Below, piece by piece: positions 14,641 through 23,134 of a DNA stretch of 32,413 bases. Origin of the DNA: CAIZGX01 sp044349305 (GTDB lineage: Bacteria; Bacteroidota; Bacteroidia; Flavobacteriales_D; Sanyastnellaceae); assembly GCA_044349305.1 (NCBI GenBank), contig JBIKRF010000018.1:1-32413 (forward strand), written 5' to 3'. Position 1 is the first letter of the stretch. Every line of letters starts with the position of its first letter. The notes under the pieces were generated by a model. The model was not told the DNA's origin. It did not search any database and saw only the letters and a program-made list of their open reading frames with translations. The translations under genes and the position numbers were made by a program.

Positions 14641-16383
14641 ATGAAAAAACTGGTTCCTAAAGAAACTTTGGCCAAAGTCGTGGGATTAAATAAACGTAAT
14701 CCATTATTGGCAATACTAAGTTCCGTTACCAAGCTTACCAAGCTAAACGATTTGTACGATCGTATTCGCGCGAACAAGGGCACAGCCTTTATCGAAGCAT
14801 TCTTCCAAGAGCTTCAGATTACCATTCAGCTCAATGAAGAGGAGTTGCAGTTTATTCCGGAGACAGGTGGTTGTGTGATTGTTTGTAACCATCCATTTGG
14901 AGCCATAGACGGACTCGCATTGATTCAGCAAATAGAAAAACGTCGTCCAGATTTAAAGGTTATGGCGAATTTTCTTTTGGAAGAAATTCCTGAGATTGCT
15001 CCGTATTTTTTTAGTGTAAATCCGTTCGATAAAAATGTTGTTCAATTGAAAAGCGAACGCGGTTTGAAGAGATGCATTGAGCATATTTCAACTGGTGGTT
15101 GCTTAGCTATTTTCCCTGCTGGTGAGGTAAGTACCTTTCAAAACAAATGGAGTAACGTCTCAGATAAAAAGTGGCAACGCTCTGTGATGAAATTGGTTCA
15201 ACGCGCTGAATGTCCTGTTGTTCCTGTTTTTTTTGATGGAAGGAATTCACGGGTTTTTCATTTGTTAGGAAAAGTGAACCCGCAACTCAGAACAATGGCT
15301 TTGCCATCGGAGTTGTTTAAAAAGGAAGGAGATGAAATTGTTATGCGCGTTGGAAAATCAATTTCTTCAGATGACATTGCGTTAATCTCCGATGCAGAAT
15401 TACTCGGAAGATTCTTGCGGGCGAAAGTATATGCTTTAGGCTCTGACCTTCATGTTAAAAAGAAATTGTTTCAGAATCTAAGGGAGAAATTTAAAGATGT
15501 GAAGGACATTGCTGCCCCGATTGATTCAGCAATTATTCAAAAGGAAATTGATGCCAACGAAGATTCGAAATTGTTCGACAACGGACCTTTTTCATGTTAC
15601 GCATTGAAGGCTTCCTCTATTCCTAATTTGTTGTTGGAAATAGGACGTGAGCGTGAGATTGCTTTTCGCGATGTGGGTGAAGGGAGCAACAATTCTCGCG
15701 ATCTCGATGAATTTGATTATTACTATTATCATCTTGTTTTGTGGGATCATGCGAATAATAAACTCGCAGGGGCTTATCGTGTAGGTCGCGGCGCTGAGAT
15801 AATGGAGTTTTATGGCAAGCATGGTTTTTACACACACACCTTATTTAAGTTTAAGGACGAATTCTATCCGTATTTAAAATCAAGTATGGAATTGGGCCGT
15901 TCTTTTGTGTCAACAGAATACCAGCGCCAGCGATTGCCTTTGTTCCTGCTTTGGGAAGGTATAATTCAACTGTTAAGCAGCTTCAAGGAAACAAAATATA
16001 TTATAGGACCTGTTTCTATGAGCAACGATTATCAGACTCTTTCTAAGGAGTTGGTGATTGAGTTTGTTCAAACAAATTATGGCGATCCCGTATTATCGAA
16101 ATGGGTCCGCCCAAGAACTAGAATTAAAAACACAATAAGTCAAGAAGACCGTGAGGCGTTAATACTTACTGCCAAAGGAGAGATTCGGAAGTTCGATAAA
16201 TTACTTGCTGAGATAGAACCCTTAGGCAAGACCATGCCTGTGCTCTATAAAAAGTATTTAGCGCAGAATGCGAAGATTTTGGCCTTTAATCGCGATCGGA
16301 AGTTCAATGACGCTATTGATGCGTTTATGATTTTGGATATTCAGAACCTTCCAAGTGAGAAGTCAGCCAAGCTGAATAGATAG
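14641..16383 (+). CDS. Bifunctional aminolipid acyltransferase, OlsF-like
   Basis: A 580-residue fusion. The N-terminal part (about 70-235) is a PlsC-type O-acyltransferase with N-H-P-F-G-A-I-D (H-x4-D catalytic pair, about 82-89) and the acceptor-site motif F-P-A-G-E (about 158). The C-terminal part (about 315-500) is a GNAT-type N-acyltransferase of the OlsB kind. The same order occurs in OlsF of Serratia and Flavobacterium johnsoniae, which makes ornithine lipids: the C-terminal domain adds the first (N-linked) 3-hydroxy acyl group and the N-terminal domain the second. Glycine lipids are an alternative product, as these acyltransferases overlap in Bacteroidota. It is a cytosolic or peripheral membrane enzyme. 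Confidence 0.82.
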   Translation: MKKLVPKETLAKVVGLNKRNPLLAILSSVTKLTKLNDLYDRIRANKGTAFIEAFFQELQITIQLNEEELQFIPETGGCVIVCNHPFGAIDGLALIQQIEKRRPDLKVMANFLLEEIPEIAPYFFSVNPFDKNVVQLKSERGLKRCIEHISTGGCLAIFPAGEVSTFQNKWSNVSDKKWQRSVMKLVQRAECPVVPVFFDGRNSRVFHLLGKVNPQLRTMALPSELFKKEGDEIVMRVGKSISSDDIALISDAELLGRFLRAKVYALGSDLHVKKKLFQNLREKFKDVKDIAAPIDSAIIQKEIDANEDSKLFDNGPFSCYALKASSIPNLLLEIGREREIAFRDVGEGSNNSRDLDEFDYYYYHLVLWDHANNKLAGAYRVGRGAEIMEFYGKHGFYTHTLFKFKDEFYPYLKSSMELGRSFVSTEYQRQRLPLFLLWEGIIQLLSSFKETKYIIGPVSMSNDYQTLSKELVIEFVQTNYGDPVLSKWVRPRTRIKNTISQEDREALILTAKGEIRKFDKLLAEIEPLGKTMPVLYKKYLAQNAKILAFNRDRKFNDAIDAFMILDIQNLPSEKSAKLNR

Positions 16384-16402
16384 TTCCGTGAAAGGTTAGA
16401 AT

Positions 16403-16589
16403 GTGCGAAGCACGAATGTTGCAAATGCAACGAATGTCTTCGACGAATGCTATCGCGAGGCGTCATCCGGAACGGTCATCCTTCGAAGAAGGTCATCACA
16501 ACTTGTTGTGTCATCGGCTTCGCCGTCATCACACGCAGTGTGTCATCCACGAAGTGGTCATCGGCTGCGCCGTCATCCTTCGGAGAAGG
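16403..16589. repeat. Mini-hairpin array E, with a switch of linker
   Basis: Eleven clear hairpins. First block, GAATG linkers: GTGC-GAA-GCAC (16403), GTTGCA-AA-TGCAAC (16418) and GTC-TTC-GAC (16436). After a degenerate unit (about 16449-16461) the linker becomes TCATC: CCG-GAA-CGG (16467), CCTTC-GAA-GAAGG (16480), CACAAC-TT-GTTGTG (16497), CGGC-TTC-GCCG (16515), CACAC-GCA-GTGTG (16530), CCAC-GAA-GTGG (16547), CGGC-TGC-GCCG (16562) and CCTTC-GGA-GAAGG (16577-16589). The last is followed by TTATTTTTTC and may terminate the plus-strand gene. The array fills the spacer between two convergent genes. Confidence 0.9.
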
Positions 16590-19439
16590 TTATTTTTTCT
16601 TCATCAAATTATATCGATGGCGAATCGCCAAAACAGTTCCGGCAACCATAACAATACATCCCAACCAAAGTAGGTTAATCATAGGGAAGACTTCTGCAGA
16701 AAGAATAAGCATTTCTCGTTTGTTGCTGCCGCCTTCTTTCACAGAAAGATCTACTCCTTCCTTTGTTTCTTGAATGGCAAAGCGCATATTGAATACCGTA
16801 CTTTCAACATCGGGAACAGGGAAGGCTAGACTGTCTTTCACCAAAACACTCATGACTTCGATTGAGTCACGCTTGCTTCCTTCCGACAAATACAACATTC
16901 CTTTTTTCGCTTTGGTGCCGGCTGGTATACTAGCAGGCAAGTCCTTTACTTCAACAAGTGTGTCTAGAATTAACGAGATTGATTCTGTAAGTAGAACTTC
17001 TTCTCCGACTTGAATGGTTCCTGTTTTCGCTTCACCGAACTCGCCTTCACCTTGCTTTTCTTCCATGTCAATGTACTTGATGTACGAATACAAATCCTCA
17101 CCAATTCCATGAAGTACATCTGGTTCGCGGCTGTTTCCTTTCGGACTCATTAACACGCTTGGCTGCTGTGTGAAGATTAACTTTCCAGCCTTGCCTGAAT
17201 TCCAGTTGCTTGTCGCAAGTAATTCATCTGGAGTAGGCGCAGGCACTAATGTCCATAAGGAATCTTCAGACCAGTCTTTCAAGAAGTTGTCGGTGGCAGT
17301 GTGTGATTTTTTACAACGGAAAATATCACCGTTCATTTTCACTTTGGTTCCTTCGGTGTAGTTCGCCGGAGTGACTTCGAAATAATCTACGATCGCATAG
17401 ATGTGTGAACCTTCCTTGTATTTATTTCGAAATGAAACGAAATACTCACCCATGCGTAACGTGTCGCCTTGAAGGATCAAAAGGTCTTCGTTGTTCTTGA
17501 ATTCTTTATTCACTTGCGTAATGTCACCGTTCACATTGCGAGAGATGAAATAGCTGTTCCCTGTGCTGATTAATGCACCTAGTAGGAGCATTGAGAATCC
17601 AATGTGTGCGACGCTTGCGCCGATGTGATTCAATTTCCCTTTGATAATTCGAACAGCGTAATCTGCGTTGGCGAATAAGGCCCAAAGTGCAGAGAAGAAA
17701 AGAATGCCCAGTGGTAAAGGATATTTATCTTGGAAGATTACGAATGCAATGGTTAAAATTAATGCAGCAGCGAAAGAAAGAATCAATGAACGCATGAATT
17801 TCTTAGTCTCGGTATTCTTGTACTTCAACCACTGTCCAATTGCAATAATCAGAAGCAATACAATGGTTAGTGGAATTTGAACTTGATGAAATTGCGTGAA
17901 ACGATCGTCACCAGATGCTGCAGAGAAGTTATGCTCGGCCAATGATTTCGCGAATTCCCAATTGAATGTCGTGTGCATCCAGTTGAACATACCTTCCATA
18001 GGGACAAGGAAAATATTCCAAACGTTAATGGAAGTCACGAAGGTGATGTGAATAGCAGAAAGCGAAAGCACCAATGTGCCTAAGAACATCCAGAATTCGC
18101 GACTCCACAATTCCTCTTCGTCTTCTTTTTTAGTTTTGTACTTTTTGTTATAGGCGACCAAAAGGTATATCGCAGAAAGTACAATGAACATTAATGTTAA
18201 AGCGGGAATCCATGTGCCTTCACCAGGAAGAACTTTTTCGCCTTCAGCAGGCTCTGGGAAAGTTCCTGTAGCTAAATGCCCAATGGCGATAAGCAAAAGA
18301 ATTCCACTTACTGCAGCATAAATGTTTTTCCAAACCTTTGTGTTTTCAATCATATAAGTTGAAAGTCCAACGAATACGAGTAAGTACACTAAGAGCTGCG
18401 CAAGAATACCGCTGTCTACGAAACTGTGAACACTGCTATCTCCTAGAACTCCGCTTCGTGTTAAGAAGGTAGAATAGACAACGAGAACAAAGCTGCTTAA
18501 AGTTAAAATTAATGTGCTGAATAGAGAGGTTTCTCTGCGAGTGTTGATCACTAACAAGTGAGCTGCTGCAACCAACGTTAACCATGGAACAAGCGATGCG
18601 TTTTCTACCGGGTCCCAAGCCCAGAATCCGCCAAAGCCCAAAGCTTCATAAGCCCAAGCACCTCCCATCAGAATTCCAGTTCCCAAAATCATGACACCGA
18701 AAAACGCCCAAGGCACAGCCGGTTTCATCCATGAAGAACGCTCACCTTTCCACAATCCAGCAAGCGCATAAGCAAATGGAATGAGAGTAGAAGCGAAGCC
18801 TAAGAACAGGGTAGGCGGATGAATAGTCATCCAATAATTTTGAAGCAATGGATTTAATCCTTTCCCATTTTGAAACAAGGGTAGGCTTAAGTAATCTGCT
18901 TTTTGTGTCCAAGGAAGTCCAATGTTAACCGTTGCTTCGCGCAACAATCCGAACGGAGAGGAACCAAATTGGAAGTCGCCGAAATAAACACCTAGCAACA
19001 TGGAAGCGAGGAATACTTGAACGAGCGCAATGATGGCCATAACGCTGGATTCCCATTTCTTCGAGGTGAACAGAACGATAAGTCCCAATACCATTTGCCA
19101 AAATATCCAAAGTAGAAAGCTACCCTCTTGACCTTCCCACATGCATGAGAAGATGTACTTCATAGGCATTTCTGTGTTCAGGTGATCGAATGCGTATTTG
19201 TATTCGAAATAATGACTGAAGAGAATATAGAATAGCGTTGACACAACGGTCATTACTGCTGCCGAGTGGATGAAGAAACCAATTCGTCCGAATTTCTTCC
19301 ATTCAGGATCTTCGTTCTTTCGAACAGAGAGGAAATAAGTCAATGCTGAAAAGGCAGCAGCAACAAATGCTAAGATTACAGCAAAATGCCCGATTTGACC
19401 GGGCAATAGATGTTCGTTCAGGTATTCAATATTCTTCAT
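16590..19439 (-). CDS. ccmF: Cytochrome c haem lyase subunit CcmF
   Basis: A 949-residue polytopic inner-membrane protein that attaches haem to apocytochrome c together with CcmE. It has about 15 hydrophobic segments. The WWD domain reads G-F-G-G-F-W-A-W-D-P-V-E-N-A (about 270-283), and flanking haem-ligand histidine regions include M-T-I-H-P-P-T-L (about 205). It is longer than proteobacterial CcmF (about 650) because of a large soluble region, about 640-900, before the last membrane helix. That extracytoplasmic part is usual for Bacteroidota in length, but its role is unclear. It is last in the ccmBCDEF operon and starts 8 nt after the ccmE stop. Confidence 0.9.
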   Translation of the reverse strand: MKNIEYLNEHLLPGQIGHFAVILAFVAAAFSALTYFLSVRKNEDPEWKKFGRIGFFIHSAAVMTVVSTLFYILFSHYFEYKYAFDHLNTEMPMKYIFSCMWEGQEGSFLLWIFWQMVLGLIVLFTSKKWESSVMAIIALVQVFLASMLLGVYFGDFQFGSSPFGLLREATVNIGLPWTQKADYLSLPLFQNGKGLNPLLQNYWMTIHPPTLFLGFASTLIPFAYALAGLWKGERSSWMKPAVPWAFFGVMILGTGILMGGAWAYEALGFGGFWAWDPVENASLVPWLTLVAAAHLLVINTRRETSLFSTLILTLSSFVLVVYSTFLTRSGVLGDSSVHSFVDSGILAQLLVYLLVFVGLSTYMIENTKVWKNIYAAVSGILLLIAIGHLATGTFPEPAEGEKVLPGEGTWIPALTLMFIVLSAIYLLVAYNKKYKTKKEDEEELWSREFWMFLGTLVLSLSAIHITFVTSINVWNIFLVPMEGMFNWMHTTFNWEFAKSLAEHNFSAASGDDRFTQFHQVQIPLTIVLLLIIAIGQWLKYKNTETKKFMRSLILSFAAALILTIAFVIFQDKYPLPLGILFFSALWALFANADYAVRIIKGKLNHIGASVAHIGFSMLLLGALISTGNSYFISRNVNGDITQVNKEFKNNEDLLILQGDTLRMGEYFVSFRNKYKEGSHIYAIVDYFEVTPANYTEGTKVKMNGDIFRCKKSHTATDNFLKDWSEDSLWTLVPAPTPDELLATSNWNSGKAGKLIFTQQPSVLMSPKGNSREPDVLHGIGEDLYSYIKYIDMEEKQGEGEFGEAKTGTIQVGEEVLLTESISLILDTLVEVKDLPASIPAGTKAKKGMLYLSEGSKRDSIEVMSVLVKDSLAFPVPDVESTVFNMRFAIQETKEGVDLSVKEGGSNKREMLILSAEVFPMINLLWLGCIVMVAGTVLAIRHRYNLMKKK

Positions 19440-19446
19440 TCACCAA

Positions 19447-19839
19447 TTACATTTCGTGCTTCTCTTCGTTGTATTTACTTGGACATTTCATTTGAAGGTG
19501 ATCGCTGTGGAAAATTCCATCGGCAGACATTTTTCCTTCCAAAGTAACGTTTTCAGATCTTTCTAATCCCAAAGGTCTGCCGGAATCTTGATGCAGATAA
19601 ACCGTTTGTGATTTTCCATTTGCATCAATAACATTAAAAATGGTAAGGTTGGCGTCGACCATTGGATCGTTTTGAATCGCAACATTTTTATCCAATGTTC
19701 CGACAATTTTATATTTCTCTCCCACATGCTCAGCAGCCTCTCCAAAGGTTGCAGAGTTCGTACTTTGTGCGTAAGTGGCTATGATAATTCCGAATACCAC
19801 CGCTACTAAAATCAATAAAACAATCTGAAGTTTGCTCAT
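19447..19839 (-). CDS. ccmE: Cytochrome c maturation haem chaperone CcmE, Cys type
   Basis: A 130-residue membrane-anchored haem chaperone with one N-terminal helix (about 5-22) and an OB-fold domain. It carries the family stretch Y-K-I-V-G-T-L-D and ends S-D-H-L-Q-M-K-C119-P-S-K-Y123. In enterobacterial CcmE the haem-binding residue is a histidine in H-x3-Y. Here the position is C-x3-Y, the variant known from archaea and some other bacteria, so haem is probably bound through Cys119. The ATG at 19839 directly follows the ccmD stop. Confidence 0.9.
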   Translation of the reverse strand: MSKLQIVLLILVAVVFGIIIATYAQSTNSATFGEAAEHVGEKYKIVGTLDKNVAIQNDPMVDANLTIFNVIDANGKSQTVYLHQDSGRPLGLERSENVTLEGKMSADGIFHSDHLQMKCPSKYNEEKHEM

Positions 19840-19986
19840 CTATTTTTGATTTTGTTCTTTCATTTTCTTCTCAAGTCGAGATACTTTAATATCTAGTCGA
19901 GCTAAGTAGACAATAATTCCCGCAAGGATTAATGTAACAACACCAATCACAACAGGCATCTTTCCGAAATGTTGAAAATAGTCCAT
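19840..19986 (-). CDS. ccmD: CcmD-like small membrane protein
   Basis: A 48-residue frame from ATG 19986 to TAG 19840. It has a single hydrophobic helix (V-V-I-G-V-V-T-L-I-L-A-G-I-I-V-Y) followed by a basic, coiled-coil-like tail (R-L-D-I-K-V-S-R-L-E-K-K-M-K). Size, topology and its place between ccmC and ccmE are those of CcmD, which helps release holo-CcmE from the CcmABC complex. It lies 1 nt after the ccmC stop and directly abuts the ccmE start. Sequence conservation in this family is low, so the call rests mainly on position and topology. Confidence 0.82.
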   Translation of the reverse strand: MDYFQHFGKMPVVIGVVTLILAGIIVYLARLDIKVSRLEKKMKEQNQK

Positions 19987-19987
19987 A

Positions 19988-21034
19988 TTAATCTTCTGTA
20001 ATTTTTAGTTCTTCTTTAATTCGTTTCGCACGGATTCGAACACTGTATAACCAATAGCCTAAGCAAATCCAACCGAAAACAGCCGGATAGAACACGGTTC
20101 TTAGCGTACTGTCGAGATCGTATTGTGAGAATGCAGGGTTACCACTTTTTCCAGGATGTAGGCCTGCTGCAAAGCGAGGCATGATCATAAGTAGAATGAA
20201 CATTAGCACAAAGGCGAAGATGTTGAAGACGGCAGAAATTCTAGCGCGCTTGTCTTCATCGTCAATGGAAGCGCGCAGAATAAAATATCCTGCGTAAACT
20301 AAGAACACAACTAAAGCTCCATTCAGTTGAGGATCTTTCGTCCACCAATCTCCCCAAGTGTATCGCGCCCAAAGCGAACCGGTTAATAATCCGAGTACGC
20401 AGAATAGAATTCCGACTTCATTCAACAAAGTCGAACGCATATCGAATTTCAACATTTTCTCCAATCGGTTTGGAGATTCTTTCAAGTTCAATAAGCGCAA
20501 GCTGTTCGCGAAAGAGAGAATCATGATGAAGAACATTGTGAACCACATGGGCACGTGCCACATGAGGTTGCGAATGGTTTCATTCAACACAGGAAGATTC
20601 GGAAAACCGAATCCCGCGTATTTTTCTTGCTTAACATTCTTCACCCAAGATGAATTGGTTGCAGCGGTATCTAGAACGATGTTTCCGAGCGAGCACGCCT
20701 GATTTAAAATAAGCTCTCCATCGGTGCTATTGTATGCTTTGAAAAGTATAGCGTTAGAGGGAAGCGTGTCAGGAAGGTCAATCGTAATGGCGATTCTCCC
20801 ATTGTCAATGGGCTGAATATCTCCTGGAAAAAAATATTCTCCGATGCGAATTCCAGCAATTGTTTGTGCGTCTTGAAAGTGTGTGTAGTGTCCGGCAAGT
20901 TCAATTCGATTGTATCCTGCTCGAAGCTGGGTTGTGTCGGCAACAACCAAAGCTGGGTCAAGGGAATGGTACAACGAGAAGGTACATGCGTACAACAGAA
21001 AAAGACTGCCTAAAATTTTATACCAATGCTTCAT
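19988..21034 (-). CDS. ccmC: Haem delivery protein CcmC with extra N-terminal domain
   Basis: A 348-residue inner-membrane protein that loads haem onto CcmE. The C-terminal 200 residues carry the CcmC core: six membrane helices, the WWD motif G-D-W-W-T-K-D-P-Q (about 228-236), and histidines in N-L-M-W-H-V-P-M-W (about 160). The N-terminal 145 residues are not part of classical CcmC (about 220-245 residues): one membrane anchor (about 6-24), then a beta-rich, probably periplasmic domain. It lies between ccmB and ccmD. Confidence 0.88.
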   Translation of the reverse strand: MKHWYKILGSLFLLYACTFSLYHSLDPALVVADTTQLRAGYNRIELAGHYTHFQDAQTIAGIRIGEYFFPGDIQPIDNGRIAITIDLPDTLPSNAILFKAYNSTDGELILNQACSLGNIVLDTAATNSSWVKNVKQEKYAGFGFPNLPVLNETIRNLMWHVPMWFTMFFIMILSFANSLRLLNLKESPNRLEKMLKFDMRSTLLNEVGILFCVLGLLTGSLWARYTWGDWWTKDPQLNGALVVFLVYAGYFILRASIDDEDKRARISAVFNIFAFVLMFILLMIMPRFAAGLHPGKSGNPAFSQYDLDSTLRTVFYPAVFGWICLGYWLYSVRIRAKRIKEELKITED

Positions 21035-21108
21035 TCAAGAATGGAATTGTTCACGGGCGAAATTACGCACGAAACCTTGGAAACAGATGAAAAAAAAGGT
21101 GCGAATTA

Positions 21109-21771
21109 TCAAGACTTCCAAAAGAATGGAACCAAGAATAGTGACATGATTGTGGTGGTAAGAAACAACCCTGCTAAAAGCATTATTCCGAAGGAAGCCA
21201 CTTGCCAAGTAGCGCCGTCGAGAATATTCAAAGTCACAGATGTCAATGAGAACAGAAAGGGCATCAATACGGGAAATCCAAGCACAACAGTAAGCGAGGC
21301 AGAGCCATTGGCTTTGAAGGATAGGGCAGACAGGAAGGTAAGCGCTGTTCCCAATCCAATGCTTCCTAAGAAAACGGACAGAAGTAGCAAGTCCATTGAA
21401 GTTCGAGACCAGATGCTGGCACCGAAGAAAAGGGAGAAGAGTAGAATTGAAAGAAGGTTTAAAACTAAGATGAGAAGCGAGTAGTATGTCGCTTTGGCTA
21501 TCCAGACTTGTCGTGGTGACGCTAAAGTGTAGAGCAACTTATCTGTTCCACTTTGTTCTTGTTGAAATGACTTTTGCATGGCGTTGAAAGCTGCGAATAG
21601 TCCAACAATCCAGAATAACGCCGCAAGGACTTTCGAGTCCTCAATTTTTTCAAGCGAAAGGTAACAAGTGAAAACGGTTGAAAGCACGAACAGTAGGATG
21701 CCAAAAAGCAATTGCTTTTTACGCATGTCAAGTTGAAACTCTTTTTTGAATAGGATGTATACGGCTTTCAC
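21109..21771 (-). CDS. ccmB: Haem exporter permease CcmB
   Basis: A 220-residue ABC-type permease with six hydrophobic segments. It starts with the family's amphipathic K-K-E-F-Q-L-D-M-R-K-K-Q and has the CcmB-typical F-N-A-M-Q-K-S-F-Q-Q-E-Q-S-G-T-D-K-L-L (about 65-83). With CcmA and CcmC it handles release of haem-loaded CcmE. The frame extends to an ATG at 21849, but that overlaps the upstream small gene by 44 nt and adds 26 Cys-rich residues unlike the family. The GTG at 21771 gives the usual length and starts 34 nt after that gene. No ccmA is nearby. Confidence 0.85.
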   Translation of the reverse strand: MKAVYILFKKEFQLDMRKKQLLFGILLFVLSTVFTCYLSLEKIEDSKVLAALFWIVGLFAAFNAMQKSFQQEQSGTDKLLYTLASPRQVWIAKATYYSLLILVLNLLSILLFSLFFGASIWSRTSMDLLLLSVFLGSIGLGTALTFLSALSFKANGSASLTVVLGFPVLMPFLFSLTSVTLNILDGATWQVASFGIMLLAGLFLTTTIMSLFLVPFFWKS

Positions 21772-21805
21772 TTCGCGAAGATAAGAGCAACGCGTTAAAT
21801 GCAGA

Positions 21806-22048
21806 TTACATGGTTCGAAAAGAACTGCGCGGCACAATGTATTCGCCATTGGGTTTGCGAATCATTTGGTAGAATTCTTTGCATAAGAAGTTTAAATTTC
21901 TACGAACGGGTCTGTTCTTTAAATGACATTCCCATACTTCCATCGCTGTTTGCTTGGTGTTCTCCCAAGCGTAAGTGTTCAATCCTTGTGGTTGAAGAAA
22001 GGATTCGATGTACATTTTAACGTCTTGAATTTGTGTTAGGTTTTGCAT
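21806..22048 (-). CDS. Small hypothetical protein upstream of ccmB
   Basis: An 80-residue soluble protein, mostly helical by composition, with W-E-C-H-L-K-N-R-P-V-R-R-N-L-N-F-L-C and P-N-G-E-Y. I recognise no domain. It lies directly upstream of the ccm genes and downstream of the WYL regulator on the same strand, with an inverted repeat ending two bases before its ATG. Codon use looks ordinary, and the adjacent ccmB start fits only if this gene is real. Confidence 0.55.
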   Translation of the reverse strand: MQNLTQIQDVKMYIESFLQPQGLNTYAWENTKQTAMEVWECHLKNRPVRRNLNFLCKEFYQMIRKPNGEYIVPRSSFRTM

Positions 22049-22050
22049 GT

Positions 22051-22069
22051 CTTTGAATTTTCTTCAAAG
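22051..22069 (-). promoter_or_regulatory. Inverted repeat abutting a start codon
   Basis: A perfect 7-bp stem CTTTGAA / TTCAAAG with a five-base loop. On the coding strand it ends two bases before the ATG at 22048, so in the mRNA it would occupy the ribosome-binding region. There is no T-tract after it. It could be a weak translational control element or an operator. Confidence 0.35.
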
Positions 22070-22107
22070 CACAACCTTCACATTGTAATGGATTTACGAG
22101 GTGAAAT

Positions 22108-23127
22108 TTATTTGTAATTTTTCATCGCGAGATCGAGGCGACTTAAAATTTCTTTTCGAAGGGAAGAAGGTTTCAGCACTTCAACTTCGTTACCGTAACT
22201 TAGAATGAAATTGTAAAGTTCTTGACACGGATGCAATTCAAATTGAAAAACAGTTCCTTCTTTCGATTCTTTTAATTTCTTTTGGGAAGAATGAAGGGGT
22301 TGGGTATCTACCAACTTGGCTGCTACAGCAGAAAATCGAAGTTCTATCTTCTCTGGTTTGCCGGTGCTTTCAGAGATTCCCATACTGTATTGAAAAAACG
22401 TTTCTGGAGAAAAACCTTTTGGAACAGCAAACTTCGTTTTACTCGTTTCAATCGAGATCATTCGCTCCAATCCGAACGTTAGAATTTTATCGCGCTCAGG
22501 AACGAACGCTACGAGGTACCAACGGTTTAAATATTCCTTCAACAACAACGGATGAATAGAATACTGCTTCACTTCATTCTCTTTGAAGCTCTGATAAAAC
22601 AAGGTGCAAGCAATCTTCGATTTCGCTGCCTCGAGCAATGGACCGAGGAATTCGTTTCCTTGACTAACTGTACTTGTTTCAAATTGAATTAACGCTTTGT
22701 GTTTTTCTTCTTCAATAGATGAGTTCAAATTAACGCGCTGAATAATCTTGTCAACGGCGCTTTCATATTGAGAAAGAAGAGGCACATGTCTAAATTGATT
22801 CAAGATAGCCGCAGCGAAGCGAATGGCTTCCACGTCCTCATCGACCAAGTTTAATTCATTGATGGAATAATCGTCTTCGGTGTAATGATACCCCTTGTGA
22901 GTTCTGTGGTATTCGATAGGGGCGTAATAGCCCAACTCACTTTCGTTTTTCATGGCCCATATGTCTTTGTCTATGGTGCTCAATGAAATTTGATCGGCGC
23001 CTGAGCCGTATAATGCATCTGCACAGGCCTCACGCAAATCTTCTCTACTGGGGAAGGGCTTCCCTTTGTTCGTTAAACAACGATCAATGATTCGGTAGCG
23101 AAGAAGTGCGTATTTATTGGCCGGCAT
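22108..23127 (-). CDS. WYL-domain transcriptional regulator
   Basis: A 339-residue regulator of the YafY / PafC type. The N-terminal 80 residues form a winged-helix-like DNA-binding part. The centre carries the WYL module, with the W203-Y204-L205 motif in L-N-R-W-Y-L-V-A-F, which is thought to sense nucleic acid or nucleotide ligands. The C-terminal WCX-like extension contains L-H-P-C-Q-E-L-Y-N-F-I-L-S-Y-G. WYL regulators often control DNA damage or defence genes. Here the neighbours are a DUF3127 protein (7 nt upstream on the same strand) and the ccm operon, so its target is not obvious. Confidence 0.85.
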   Translation of the reverse strand: MPANKYALLRYRIIDRCLTNKGKPFPSREDLREACADALYGSGADQISLSTIDKDIWAMKNESELGYYAPIEYHRTHKGYHYTEDDYSINELNLVDEDVEAIRFAAAILNQFRHVPLLSQYESAVDKIIQRVNLNSSIEEEKHKALIQFETSTVSQGNEFLGPLLEAAKSKIACTLFYQSFKENEVKQYSIHPLLLKEYLNRWYLVAFVPERDKILTFGLERMISIETSKTKFAVPKGFSPETFFQYSMGISESTGKPEKIELRFSAVAAKLVDTQPLHSSQKKLKESKEGTVFQFELHPCQELYNFILSYGNEVEVLKPSSLRKEILSRLDLAMKNYK

Positions 23128-23134
23128 TTTTTAA

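Noticed and set aside
16403..16589. CRISPR array
   Set aside because: Units are 13-17 bp, the constant part is only 5-6 bp, and the variable part is a self-complementary hairpin. No cas genes are present; the Cas4-like nuclease at 13633 stands alone.
16401..16773. Several overlapping open frames on the plus strand across array E
   Set aside because: They read through the hairpin array and into antisense ccmF. Their codons are dictated by the repeats and no protein family is visible.
21772..21849. Longer CcmB starting at the ATG at 21849
   Set aside because: It overlaps the 80-residue gene and adds a Cys-rich stretch not found in CcmB.
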